A stretch of DNA of 64,000 bases, taken from assembly GCA_002914845.1 (NCBI GenBank), contig JXTC01000005.1:517949-581948 (forward strand). Reading direction: 5' to 3'. The DNA comes from Trema orientale. Lineage: Eukaryota; Streptophyta; Magnoliopsida; Rosales; Cannabaceae. Positions 12,921 through 25,329 of this stretch are shown here, piece by piece (positions within the stretch are counted from its first letter, which is position 1; each line of letters begins with the position of its first letter). The notes below the pieces were generated by a model. That model was not told the DNA's origin, did not search any database, and saw only the letters and a program-made list of their open reading frames with translations. Made by a program: the position numbers and the translations under genes.

Positions 12921-13210
12921 ATTCTTGATTAATTCTTGACGATCTTGACGGAATCTTGAACAATTCTTGATGTCAACAGCGCTCTTGACGGATTCTTGAT
13001 GAATTTTTTACGGATTCTTGACGATCTTGATGTATTCTTGATATTGGCGGCGATCTTGACGGGTTCTTGATCAATTCTTAACAAATTCTTGACAATCTTG
13101 ATGGATTCTTGGCAGATTATTGATAGATTATTGATGTCAGTGGTAATCTTGACAAATTTTTGATGGATTCTTGATGGATTCTTGATAAATTTTTGACAGA
13201 TTCTTGACTA
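12921..13210. repeat. Degenerate tandem array of TTCTTGA-type units
   Basis: About 290 bp are built almost wholly from variants of a 9-12 base unit, ATTCTTGA plus 2-4 variable bases (for example GATTCTTGACGATCTTGACG, gatggattcttg). I count roughly 25 units. Unit length varies and is not held at a multiple of three, so a repeat-protein origin is unlikely. It looks like an old minisatellite. The flanks are AT-rich and gene-free. Confidence 0.85.
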
Positions 13211-13945
13211 ATTCCCTCCCAAAAATGGTAGAATCTAATAGTAGTGGTAAATTTAGTTAAACATTTGAAAAAAATAATAATTGTCTAACCCAAAATACGT
13301 TAGCTATGATTTTTTAGATATGGTGTGATTTTTACTAAAAACATGCCATTTTAAAAATTATCTATAAAAAATACTATTTTTTAAAATAGTAACAATTTTC
13401 AAAAACTGATAACCAATAACCAAAGATATTTATGACTAATATAAAACTAGTAACTGATAACTGGTAATTAGTTTTCAGAAATTAGTAAATGGTAACTATT
13501 TTAAAAAGGGTATTTTTCTAAAAACTTTTTACAAAGTGATATTTTTCTAATAAAAAGGGTATAAAAATTGAAAATAAAAATTGACCTCCATATTTTTGTG
13601 ATTCTTTTGGGTTTTTTAATAGGTAAAAGTGTTAAAAACCCTTATCTTAATTGTAAAGTGAATGTAATAGTTTGCTCTACTAACAGCATTTTACTCGGTT
13701 TCAAGTTGGTTGTTCAAGTCCAATTTCATGCCTTTTATTTTTTTATTTTTTTGAAAAAAACTGGATTAACTCATTAACATACCATATTTTACAAGAGGGG
13801 CAGAGACATGCGAGCAGCATACCATCTAAGCTTATTCTACAAGTACAGACTGATGACCCTGACTGTCATCTAGAACTAAACAACATGCATTCAACACAAT
13901 GGTAACTAAAAGAATTGTCTTTAACTTCATAAAAAACTCGAAACT
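13211..13945. other. Intergenic or 3' flank of the CXC gene
   Basis: Low-complexity AT-rich DNA with short imperfect inverted repeats around 13370-13510 (TTTTAAAATAGTAAC facing GTAACTATTTTAAAA). The segment at about 13790-13945 lies just downstream of the CXC-factor stop codon and probably holds its 3' UTR. Confidence 0.45.
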
Positions 13946-16900
13946 TTAGTGCTGAGGAGTGAGAGAAGGAAATGAAGGAATGGATTGTAATATCAACTTC
14001 CGGCCACTCCTTCGACCAGGCGAAGATGATCCAAAGTGACAATGAGGAGGAGAGATCCTCTTGCTGTTGGGAGAAGCAGTCTTGATACCAGTGGTAGGAG
14101 AGCCGTCCCCTCGAAGAATCTCTGGCATTTCATCATCAGGAATAGTTTGCACATGTTTCTCGAATTTGGGTTGAGATCGCAGAATACTCGGTTTACCGTG
14201 TTTCTGGCTGTACAATCCAGAAGAGGATGTCCCAGTAAGAAAGGAAGATCGTGGTGGCTTGCCCTTCGACGAGAATGGTATTGGAAGCAAAGGTCTGATG
14301 GAAAAAATTCCAATTAAACATCCTATAACAATGAATGTCTACTTTTTCAGTAAAAAGAAGGTTCCATAAATCAAACCTTGATATCCGTAATGGTGTTATT
14401 GGAAGAGAAGAGCCTGGATTTTGCTCTTCGTTGTTTTGAATTTCAATCTTCTGTAAAGGTTTGTCGACCAAACTCTTTTCACATGCTTCTGTTTCTTCTT
14501 CATCTTGCTCTTCTGTTCCAGTTAAAACAGAACCTGAAATTCGAAACAAGAAATTTAAGACCTTGAAGACAAGTTAAGAGTTGAGACATAACAATGGGCA
14601 TACTATGAAAGCATGCTCAAGTAGTGTGTGGATAAAACTCACCATCCTTTCTACCAAACGCATTCTTACACCCTTCACATCGGCAGCTAATGGAACATCC
14701 AACTCCACCCTGTAAAAGAAAACCTTTCATGAAGCAGATTTTACAGGAACAGAAAGCATACAGAATATGCTGAGGGAAGCAACCTGATAGCACTCGCAGT
14801 ACTTCTTTAGGCAACTAGATTTCTTGCAGTTGCATCCCCTTTTATGTCGGGCTGATGCCGGGGTTTTGCTTGATTCATCCTACAAGTGAAAACCAACGTC
14901 AGAATGCATTCAAACTTGTCCACTAAGCAACAGAGTAGGCAGACTCATTTTCTAACCCCAAATTCAGGAACAGAATCAGAGCTCCTAATCACTTTAGGAG
15001 CAAATGCAAGTGGATTGCGAGACTCAATCTGTTTTCGAGTAGCAAGAACAGTATCTTCGTGAATAGGTTTGTTGAAGCATTCTTGACAAGAACACGGTTC
15101 TATGCAGTAAACACCAGCTGCAAAGCATTCACAGTAGCTGCAGGATGAATAAGGGAAATTAGTTCAATCTCATTCTTTTAGGATGGGAAATTCTGTTTCA
15201 TTCCTTCTGACTTATTTACATATAGTATTTAATGAGTTATTACCACTTTAGCCCCCTAAAAGAATTAAAACCAAGCTTATTGGGAAATGACAAGCTCATT
15301 CTGAGACCTGGCAGCCCCTCTAATTTTAACTAAATTTTCTAAAAGAATATCCCCCAGAAGTTGAGGTAAAATTGCCAATATATTACAATTTACAGCCTCG
15401 ATATTTATAATTTAGTGAATGCCCAAGACTCGATAAATAGAGTTGTCCACCAAATCCTTTTAAGTTCCCACAACCCACCTATACAATAGAAATTAGATTA
15501 CCACTGAATTGTTGATTTTAAAAACTAGACACAATTGAATGTATCATATTGTCATATTCGCTTCATATCAAGACAATCAGAGTCAAATTAGATTTAGTTA
15601 TTTTCACCACATTGATGATAAATCTGGAAAACAGATTGACTTGATTGAATGTACATAGATACAGCGAACGAATATAAAATCCTCTAGGAATTGGCAACCC
15701 CCAATAAAGCAAAACTTAGGGGCTGAATTGAATAGAGACAAATAAGAAAGGACTTACAGTTTCAAACACTTCGACTTCTTACAGTTACAACGCTTACAGC
15801 CCTCAGTTTCTCCCGCATTATCCAATCTACGTCTGAAAATAGATTCCGCATATAAGGCAAAAAATCAGCAAAAGAATTAACTAATTAAACAAAACTGAAA
15901 ATTTATTCTGATTCAGTAATCTAAACTAGAAAACTGTTGTAAACAGGTGTTACCTCTTTTTCTTGGGGCTATTCTGATTGAACTCTTCATTAGTTAAAGA
16001 TCCAGGTGCTTGAGAAGCATCCTGTAGAAGCTGAACCCCATTTTCAGGGGTATTGTTGTCTATTTCAGAAGAAATTGGAATCAAGGATTTATCAAGGCCT
16101 TCTTGACCAGCTGTAGGAGAATGGATGGAGACAGTGGAGCCAGGCAGCCTTATTTGTATTCCAGAAGACAAATTTTCATTCTTGGTGATTTTGCAATCCT
16201 TTGAGGTTGTTGCAAGAGCATTTAAGTGCAAACCGATTCCAGGTAACATGCGCCTTGAGGAGCTTTCACCACAAGGTCTGATAAAGCCTGGTTGCTTCTC
16301 ATTAGCTGTGATATCCTCATCATGTTGAGATGAAACCGAACTATTATTTGAACCATCTTCTAAATTCTTCCTACGAGCTCCAGCCGCCTCAAAGTCTAGA
16401 CAGCGCCTTCGCATTCCACGGTGTAAACTGAAAACAGACTACACATAAAAAGAGGAAACAATTTCTTGCATTAGAACAGTCAAAACAGATTTATATATAT
16501 CATGTATACATGTATATATATATATATTTGTACCTATAATACATATATATACAGCCAAAGAGGCCATGAAAACTTATTTAGGGCAGATGACTTAAACACG
16601 ATTTCTAGATTTTTAGAGAAGACAAAACAGCAAAGAGGACATATACTGATGAGAACAATTATCTCAAGTTACTGCAGACTCAAAATGTTTGCACATGCAA
16701 TGAAAGTATAGCACTAGAAAATGAATATCAAATAAAAGAAAAATAAATATAAAAAAAAATGAAAATCTGGGTAAGCTTGTAAAAAAATGTGAAAATCCTT
16801 TTATGTAAATTTACCAATATCAAAGAAGAAACAGTTGCTGGTTATATGCTAAACCATATTCGACTTTCAATTTTCTTTTTTCAGTAGTAAGATTTGATGT

Positions 16901-19184
16901 CATTATATAAGAAACATTTGCAAAAAGGTTTTCAACCAAGTAAATACAAAACATATGATAATAATCTATCCCACAACCAACAATTATTATGTTCTACAAT
17001 GGTGGAAAAGATGCAACGAAAGTTGGCAATAGAAGTCTGTTGCTTATTTTACCTTACAAGCAAATGCCACACAGGTTTTATCTTCATTATCCTTTATCTC
17101 ACTTTGATTGCTAGCCATGCCCCTATTTGAATTAGTATCAGCAAATCTGTCCTGTGTTTGTTCAACATCCTCCAAACTACTGGCATCTCCAGTTTGAGAA
17201 AAAGGTTCTTCTCCGTTGTGTTGTTCAGAACTAACTGGATCAACTATTTGCATTTGATGCTCATTATTAATTTCATTATGCGAGAATTCTGCTGCAAAAG
17301 AAGTACAAAATCTTGTTACAGGTTCCAGAGAATTCTGAATCAGCCCCTTAAAAGCCTCTGTGCCATTGGGTGAATTGAAAATTAAGATATCTGCAGCATC
17401 AGAAATCAAACTCTCCCAGTCACATACAGTCCCTTGTTTTCTCTGCTCACTCAAGCATAATTCTTGGAATTGGGCTTCATTGTCAGATGAATTCATTTCT
17501 GGTACATCTGGAACATGAGGAACAAGAGAAGTCGATGGATCAGCTGAATCTGTCGCAAAATCCGCCTCAACACCACAAGGCATTGAGACACAATCAGGGC
17601 TACCACAATCATACTTCAAAACACGTGGCAGCTCAATCACAAAAGTTGACCCTTCATTTTGTGGCTCAACAGAAGCTTCTCCAATATTAGCCTCTGATTT
17701 ACCATTTTCATGAAGCTCAGACGAGTTGCTGTATAACTGGGCTGTGTCCATGACAATGCCTTCACTTGTAGTGGCCTTGTTTCCATTTTCGGATGAAAGC
17801 TCAGGCTTTGATGGATCTGCACAGCTGTACCTAAAAAGAGAAGAAAGGTATTATTGGCACCAAAAAAAAAGAAAAAAAAAGAGGTAAATAAAGCCTCTGA
17901 TTCATTACCAATGATTAAAAGATCAATAGTCAAATACCTCCTGAGGAATCTGGACTCCTTGTGAGAACTGACATGGGGTGAAGTGAAAACAGATGGAAGA
18001 GATCCAAAACTTAGAGAGCTGAAGGTCTGAGTGATGTGTAGGGACTTAACTGGCTTGATAGGAGAAAGACTATTGATGTAATTGAAGACAGGAGAATCCT
18101 GCAAATTGAAAAAAAAAAAAAAAAAAAAAATTAGTGCATTGAAATAAAAGAAGTGAACAGAGAGAGAAGAAGAAAAAGAAGAATCAGCTATAAACAGCAT
18201 AGTACCTTTTAATACGAATAAAATACTTTTTTAGAAATATAAACGTCTGTAAAATTATTTCACAACAACCCAGAAGGAGATCTGGAAAAGAAAGAAATGA
18301 GTGATATATGTAAATAAATAATGGTGAAAAGATTTTTGCACATAGAATAAATAATTCTAAGTGACAACAACAAAATCTGATAGAAGACTACTTCTCAAGA
18401 AAAATTACTCACTTTCGAAAAATTTCAAGTAGACCCATCTAGCAAATATGTTAACAGGTAAAAAAAAAACTTCTGGGTCACAGAATTCTGTACAATACTA
18501 CCACAACAACGATGGAAAAAGAAGAAAAGAAAAGACGGTACTACCATACCTGGACCTAACAGTGAAAAAGTACTAATTATTGAAAACAAATTCCATAACA
18601 GAAACAAGTAAAAACCATAATAATTTGAAAAAGGCAAAGTTTTCCAGGCGAACCATCTTTGAAAGGACTTGCTTAAAGAAGAATGTAATCAAATAACACT
18701 AAAAATAGCAAATTTTGAGATCGAATGCGAGATCTAAACCACACAATAATGAAATTCACAGAAGCAAAACAATTCCGTAAAACCAAAAACCAAGCGAGAG
18801 AAAGAAAGAGAACAATTCCCTTTAAAAACCATATCAATTGTCATCAAACTCTTGAGAAAAAATCCCAATTGTACAAAAACCAAAACCCTGATCCCACTAA
18901 AATCGAAGATCGACCCACATGCAGAAACAAAACAAGCATCAAAACCCTCCTCCAGAAAAAGCAAATTAAACGAAAAAACCAGGTCAAACTCGCCAAAAAT
19001 GAACGAGCTTGTGAACAGCCATAGCCAACATCACAAAAGGCTCAGAGACCCAATTCAGCAAAAACCTCAAGGAACAACAAAATGGGTCACAAAGGCTCAC
19101 CTCGAATTTAGAAACGGGAGTCCCGATCTGGTTCTTCTTTGGGGTATCCATGTCCATTTCCAGAGACACAGTCAAGTTCTCCAC
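13946..19184 (-). CDS. TCX3: CPP family / TSO1-like CXC transcription factor
   Basis: Ten coding exons on the minus strand: 19184-19101, 18098-17938, 17830-17053, 16438-15954, 15832-15758, 15137-14957, 14879-14784, 14709-14643, 14533-14377, 14294-13946. All junctions are GT-AG and in phase, giving 810 residues. The N-terminus carries the TSO1-like block [16 protein letters not shown] then [19 protein letters not shown]. The middle includes [10 protein letters not shown]. Two cysteine-rich CXC domains lie at about 513-552 ([19 protein letters not shown]) and 601-640 ([16 protein letters not shown]), separated by the conserved [13 protein letters not shown] domains bind CHR/TTTGAA-type DNA; the animal relative LIN54 belongs to the MuvB/DREAM cell-cycle complex, and the plant proteins limit divisions in meristems and the stomatal lineage. 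Start codons at 19157 and 19151 (MDTPKK, as in Arabidopsis) are also possible. SOL1/TCX3 identity comes from synteny. Confidence 0.93.
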
Positions 19185-19287
19185 ATATCCAGTTCCACAA
19201 AACCAATTTTCTCTTCACTCCCACCACTCACACTCACACTCTCACTTTCTCTCTCTACTTTCCGTCACTTTCCCACCCTTTCCATGA

Positions 19288-19595
19288 AAACTCTCTCTCT
19301 CTCTCTCTCTAAAATACAAATCATGGAGTGTTTCTTCTTTCTTCTTCTGAGATGAGATTCAAGAAGAAGCGGGAAGGCGGGAGTAGTAGTAGATTTTTCT
19401 CGTGGTGATAAACCCGACCCTACCACCAAAGCCCCACAACCTCACAGCTCTAGCTAGATACATATAAAGCTTTGTATATATATTTCATATACATTGTACA
19501 TATATCTATACAAGTATTTCCCAAACCTCTTCGCTTTTCAAAAAAGTAACGTATAAATTTTGGTCCTCTCTCTCTCTCTCTCTCTCTCTGTATCT
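19288..19595. repeat. (CT)n microsatellites in the CXC-gene leader/promoter
   Basis: Two pure CT runs, 19291-19310 and about 19566-19589, sit 100-400 bp upstream of the CXC-factor start; they read as GA repeats on the gene's strand. GA/CT tracts in leaders and core promoters are common in plants and can bind GAGA/BPC proteins. Whether they act here is inference. Confidence 0.6.
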
Positions 19596-19599
19596 CTCC

Positions 19600-22500
19600 T
19601 TTTACTGTGACTGGATTTTCTTTATTTGCTTTTCTTGTCTCTGATTCTCTTTTTTTTTTTCTTTTTTCTTTTTTACTTTCAATCTTTTTTCTTTTTTAAT
19701 GTTGGTTTTTTTTTTGAGGGATTTTTAATGTTGGTTTTGACTCTGTTTTTCTTAAACTAAGTTTATAAATAGGCTAGTTTAGAGACTAGTCAAGGAAAGT
19801 GTTCTAACCAATCGAATTCTGCCCTTGTGGAGAAAATTATGGTCTTTGTGACACGGTGTAAGGCCACATTGGCTAATGCTAAACCTATTTCCTTTATACA
19901 CTCTTGATAGATAAGATCACATTTCTACATAAACTTCTCAGATTCTGTTATTAATTATCTTTAGCTCACTTGCAAATAGAACAGATTTGGCAATGTTCAA
20001 TTTTTCATTCTTTTATTTGTTTTTTTTTTTTTTTATAGTTATGGACATGTATGAGCACACGTACAGTATGCATGTGAAATAAACAAAAATGATTAGTATA
20101 ATAATTAAAGAGCTTTATTTTTTAAATTAATATGGGAAATTTACTAGGAACCGTTTTAGGGGAAAAAATTAATCATAACATATAATCATTTGTATACCAT
20201 AATTCAGATGTTAAGATAGTAGGGTGAATTAAGTTAATTAATTATATTATAACTCATAAAACGAAGTTATGAAATTCTGTCCCAAAAAAAAATGTGAGCA
20301 ATTTACTGCATAATGGTAATGAAAACGTGTAATTTGTTTCATTTATTAACATTCATTTTATAGTACCTTATGTATTGAATAGAATATTTTACACTCAATT
20401 ACCATGATAGTTAATATTCCGAAAGAGAGTACATCCCAAATCCCTTCCCAAAATTCTTTCCGATATTTCAGAAATGAAGTATAGAAAACTTTTGTTAGAT
20501 GGTAATAATCATGAATTAAAGTAGCTAACTGTCAATCAAGTTAATTGTAAAATTTTTATTTAAAAAAAATCTTTTAAACTTATAAATTGATCATGTTCTT
20601 AATAGAAAATATTTTAATATTTAAATACACTGTTCATCAAGACGGGTGGTCCTTTTTTATATTTTCATAAACCATACTTGACCTTAGCTTACATTACCCC
20701 ATTCAATAGTCTTCTTTTTTTTTTTTAGTACATTATTTTAAAAAAAAAAAATACTACTTGCATTTGGAGTCTTTTTTTATTTTCCTTAAATAATTGGACA
20801 GAGAGCTTATTAGTTACTTCTCCCAATTAAAGTAGTCACAGCCTTCTCGTGAATGCTAAAGGAGAATTACTATATACCTACTGCATTTTGTCATTACTTT
20901 ATGATTTTATTTTTATGACCCTCTAAATTAGGTAGAAACTGTCACTGTGGTTGACTTGGTTGAGGGGTATTTTGGAGAAACGAATCATGCGGTCCAAAAA
21001 TCATTTTATTATATGGTTTTTGTTTTAATTGTATAATAAAACCTCACATCTACTCAAACCGTTAAAATCTATGTGGGACCGACAGAAACTAGTTTTTGGC
21101 GCGCGAATATTTTCAAAAGGCAAAGCCATCCGCTTCGCCCGGGGTCCACTACAATGCAGTGGACTCTATATTGTTCACCATTAGATCAAACTCTCAGCAC
21201 AAAATCTTGACCGTAGATTGATATTTAATTTCTCATTGGACACAAATGGAAGACAACTGTAGACCTCAAGCACACACCATCATTTTCTGATTCCCCAAAA
21301 ACAAGGCAGATATTGACACTAGACATTACGTGGTTTGTTGGCCTATTTACATCATAGTGTTGAATATTACTATTAACAGGGACCCACCACGCAATCGACA
21401 TCGAATGTCGGGTCATCATGACACGTGGACGGTCTGATGAAGTCCCCCCCATAAAAACCTCAACAATAAATAACATTGATGTCACACTTGCCTTGTATGT
21501 TAGCATAATTAAGGGACTCATAACCGTTGGTAGGCTTCATGGAGAGACTGTTTTTTAATTTTTCACCTTTCAACTTTATTACTTTACCAAAGACTATAAA
21601 TACAAAGTATGGGTTGGGGCTTGGGGGTGTCCTTTATTAGGGATTGGTGGTCCCCTTATATTGTAAAGGCCAGTGTCACATGACTCCCTAAACCCGAACC
21701 CCCACAAAAAATAATAGCAATGTAACAAGTTTAGGCAAAACATTATACCAAATAATGATACATTATTTCTTTTTCTTTTTCCTTTTTCTTTTTTTTTTGG
21801 GTCTTTGCTCTTTCCCAACTCCCCACATTCTCTGAAAGAGGAAGTAGAAGTGAAATGATAATGTCTACTACATGCGTACTTTGGCACATGCCTTATGTCT
21901 TGGCCTACATAAATTCCAGCAATTGAGAGGACTTATTTTATTTTTTTTAATTTTTTTATGCCTACAAATCTGACAGAAAAACAGTTTTAAATGTTTCATT
22001 ACTCAAACGGTGAATAAGGTTCATCAGTAACAAAACAAAACAAGGAGAAACTAATAATGATAATAATAATAATAATAATGGTGAAATTTAGATGTTTTTA
22101 ACATAGATTATTGAAATTTGATTAAGTTTAGAAATGTGTAAAGTCTTCTAGGACTTTAGTGAATGTCAGATTATGGATTAATAGAATAAACAGTTTTAGT
22201 TGACTAATTGTTTAGGACTTTAGTTTCTTAATATTAGATACTCTGCTAACTTACTAACTGACCAAAAGAAAAGTCACATAGGATAAAGTAAGAAATAAGA
22301 ACAATGAGGATAAATAAAATATGAATGTGAATGTGATTGTGAATCACTCCGTTTTAGCTTTTTTTTCTTTTTTTTTTTTTTTCTCTAGTTGAGCTCTTGT
22401 GGAGTGGGCCATTGTCAGAAATTTCTTATGAGTCCTCTGGGATTTAAGTTACTTCAATTTCCCAAGTTTGTATTTTAATTTTAATTTTTATTTATTTTTT

Positions 22501-23172
22501 AGTGTGAGAGGCTTTTTGTTTTTCTCATTGTTATGTTGCTAAAGGAAGTTTCCTTGATTGACAAACATATAAAAGGCTATTTGTTTCTTTCTTTTAGGAT
22601 AGATTGGAGCCCAAAGGTTCTCTCTACTTATCTATACCACAATCCTTCAGAATGGATTGGCTTCATTCTGTCTAAATTGCTTGTACTAGATGAGTCTCAC
22701 CTTCCTGGTTTGCACTCTTTGTATTGATATTTTTTGTACACTGTATCATGCCTTTTTAGCAGTCACTAGGTAATATTCATTTGGTCTTATGTGGTTAATT
22801 TCTATTTACTCACGCTAGCAATAAAATAGCTACAAAATATTGATGATTACGAATAAGGCTTGTTTGTTAACCTTTTTTTAATTTTGTTTTTTGAAAAAAT
22901 CTACGCAATTTTTTTGATGTTCAACATAATAAATTATACCAAATGAAGCCTAAATCACATACAATATAGGCCTCATTTTGGATTACTTTTTTATAGTTGT
23001 TTTTAGCTTTTAAAAATGATTTAGAAAAATATAAGTATTTAGTAAATTCTACTTTTGCCTCAGATTTTAAAATCGACTGCAATTATTATTTTAAATAGAA
23101 TTTAAAAAACATCTTTTTATAAATGTGATTTTGCTTCCATTATACAAATTGTATAAAATATCATTCTACAAT
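19600..23172. other. Intergenic, no gene seen
   Basis: AT-rich sequence upstream of the CXC gene. It includes an (ATA)n tract near 22055-22079 and an E2F-like site at 21093-21107. The open frames in this stretch (e.g. 21225-21521 minus, 21594-21887 minus, 22533-22727 plus) have no recognisable domain. Confidence 0.5.
21093..21107. promoter_or_regulatory. E2F-like consensus site
   Basis: TTTTTGGCGCGCGAA contains TTTGGCGC, an E2F/DP consensus (TTTSSCGS), with a near-palindromic other half. It lies about 1.9 kb upstream of the CXC-factor start, far for a plant core promoter, so a link to that gene is only conjecture. Confidence 0.25.
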
Positions 23173-23173
23173 A

Positions 23174-23764
23174 TGAAAAATATGTAGTACCTAAATGTTG
23201 CTTTTAAATAACAATTAATTTTGTAAATTTAATCTATCAAACACTTAAAACTTTTTTTTGTCTCGGTTTCTTCTATTCACAGTACAATACAATGAATGAG
23301 AAATACTAAATGTATTCTCTTTCTCACTCTCTTTTATACTCTCCAATCTCACTGTCTAATACGTGGATTCCACTATATAATTTAATATTTTAATAATACA
23401 ACAAATCATAGTGGAATTCACGTATCAAGTAGTGAGATTAAAAGAGTGTAAAAAAGAGTGTTGCTAGCATTCCTCTACAATGAATACCAAACTGAACCTA
23501 ATATTTAGCACTAATCTATGTTCGTAAGTCTGAAATATCAATATAGATAGTCACATGAAAAATATGTAGTTTACTAAATACTTAAGATGTTGCTTTTAAA
23601 TAGCAATTAATTTTGGAAATTTAATCCATCAAACATTTAAAACTTTTTTGTCTGGGTTTCTTCTATTCACAACACAATATAATGGATACCAAACTGAACC
23701 TAATACTTAGTACTAATCTATGTTCGTATGTCTGAAATATCAATATAGATAGTCACATGAAAAG
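23174..23764. repeat. Tandem duplication (about 205-bp unit), first copy carrying a MITE
   Basis: Copy 1 (23174-23554 including the insertion) and copy 2 (about 23555-23764) share many segments, including GAAAAATATGTAGT, TGTTGCTTTTAAATA, TTTCTTCTATTCACA and GAAATATCAATATAGATAG. The unit itself resembles the end of a hAT-like repeat. Copy 2 preserves the uninterrupted site at which copy 1 contains the 178-bp MITE. Confidence 0.8.
23298..23475. mobile_element. Short MITE with 10-bp target duplication
   Basis: The terminal inverted repeats start GAGAAATACTA (left) and, reverse-complemented, GAGGAATGCTA (right), and pairing extends inward for about 70 bp (e.g. AATCTCACTGTCTAATACGTG against AATCTCACTACTTGATACGTG). 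Both ends are flanked by tacaatgaat (23288-23297 and 23476-23485). The related empty site in the neighbouring duplicate reads tataatggat once. The 10-bp duplication suggests a Mutator-like origin. Confidence 0.85.
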
Positions 23765-24456
23765 ACTACATATGAGATATGTACTTTTCATAATAATGAC
23801 ACACTTTTACTTGCTAACCTATATTGGTGCGTACTCTTACCATTTTTCCTTAATTTTGTGCGACTATTTATGATGTTAGTTGATTAGTTCATTAGTTGTG
23901 TTAAATACTTGATTAAACTAAATTGTCTCAAAGTGTAGATCTAGATGTGCTAATTACAGGAGTTCAATGTGGCAAGCATGTGCACGTGACCACTCGACTA
24001 CTATCATGATCTACAACATGTTAGATTACCTCGTATAGAGCTTAGCAATGTTCTGTTCTGAACTATCTCCGTTTTCATTGCGTTTTTTTAAGCATAGCTT
24101 TCCACGTTTCTTATGGATAATAAACTAAACTGAGTTGAGCTGTAATTTCTCCTAATTATGATCACTATATTGTGGATCAAATATTGCAAACAATAATTAG
24201 AAAATAATTTGAAATGGACAATCAAATGACAATGGACTTCGTTTATTGTGAATATTATAAAGTATATCTCATTTTAATCCAAAATATCAACTTATCTATG
24301 CATATACAGTAAACATAACCACTCACCTAGCTAATTAAATAAATTAGAGGCAACAAGTCCCTCTTAAAAAAATGAATAACAGTTTAGTGGGAAAGAAATC
24401 AAGAATAATGTTTAGCCTAATTAGGTGCCATTTTCCCCGATATAAATCCAACTAAT

Positions 24457-25324
24457 TACGGTAAAATCTTGATAAATGAATATTTGATAAGTTAATAATA
24501 TCGATTAAACAGTAAAATTGTTCGGACCTAACTCGGGCTAATATACTAAATTAATATTTTCACTAAATACATAAGATAATAATTTTTTTTCATTTCCTTT
24601 AGAGCCCATCAAATATATAAATTAATAATTGATTAAATTCATAAAAGAAACAATACGAAAACACTCACAAATATTAATGATTTTTTTTTTCTAGATAACT
24701 TCTATTTTTGTAGTTCTTTTTTTTTTTTCTTTAAAATGCATCTAAAATTATTTGCTTAGTATACCTCAATCTTATCTCTAATTTTTTCAATGCATACAAT
24801 ACATTCAGTATATGATTTAGAATTTATTTTTATAACGATCATCTGGATTTTAGAAACAAAACTAATGACTATTTTTATATATTATGTTCAATATACATGA
24901 AATATCTTAAATTACTATATCTTATAAGTACTAAATTTTAAAACTACATTTATCATATATATATCTACTTCTTAACTTTTTAATATAAGAATACTATTTA
25001 TGTACAAATAATATATAAATATATATATTGAAAGATAAACAATATATATTAACTTTTAGCCTTCTTTGTGTACACATATTAATTTTGGCTATATCTAATT
25101 TTTATTATTATAAGTCATATAGGTATTATATCAAAAAAAAAAAGTCATATGTATATTTTAGGGGGAAAAGTACAAGTATTAAACTCATATCACTTTTTTA
25201 AATAAATAAATACTTGTTTATCAATAAATTAATAGATTATTCATTTATCGATAAATAAATAACTTCTATAAAATAATAATTTTTCCCAGTCACAATAGTA
25301 TTAATTTATAGAGGTTTTACGGTA
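24457..25324. mobile_element. TIR DNA element, non-autonomous, superfamily uncertain
   Basis: The left end reads TACGGTAAAATCTTGATAAA. The reverse complement of the right end reads TACCGTAAAACCTCTATAAA, and pairing continues for about 26 bp. The AT-rich 868-bp interior has no transposase frame. A clear target duplication was not found beyond a possible TA dinucleotide, so the superfamily is left open. Confidence 0.6.
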
Positions 25325-25329
25325 GGTGG

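Noticed and set aside
18725-19355. Open frames of 99 and 167 codons on plus, opposite CXC-factor exon 1 and intron 1
   Set aside because: They are lysine- and serine-rich frames antisense to a well-supported gene start, with no family motif.
22533-22727. 64-codon frame KEVSLIDKHIKGYLFLSFRI
   Set aside because: Some fragments look protein-like, but no domain is recognisable and the flanks show no gene structure.
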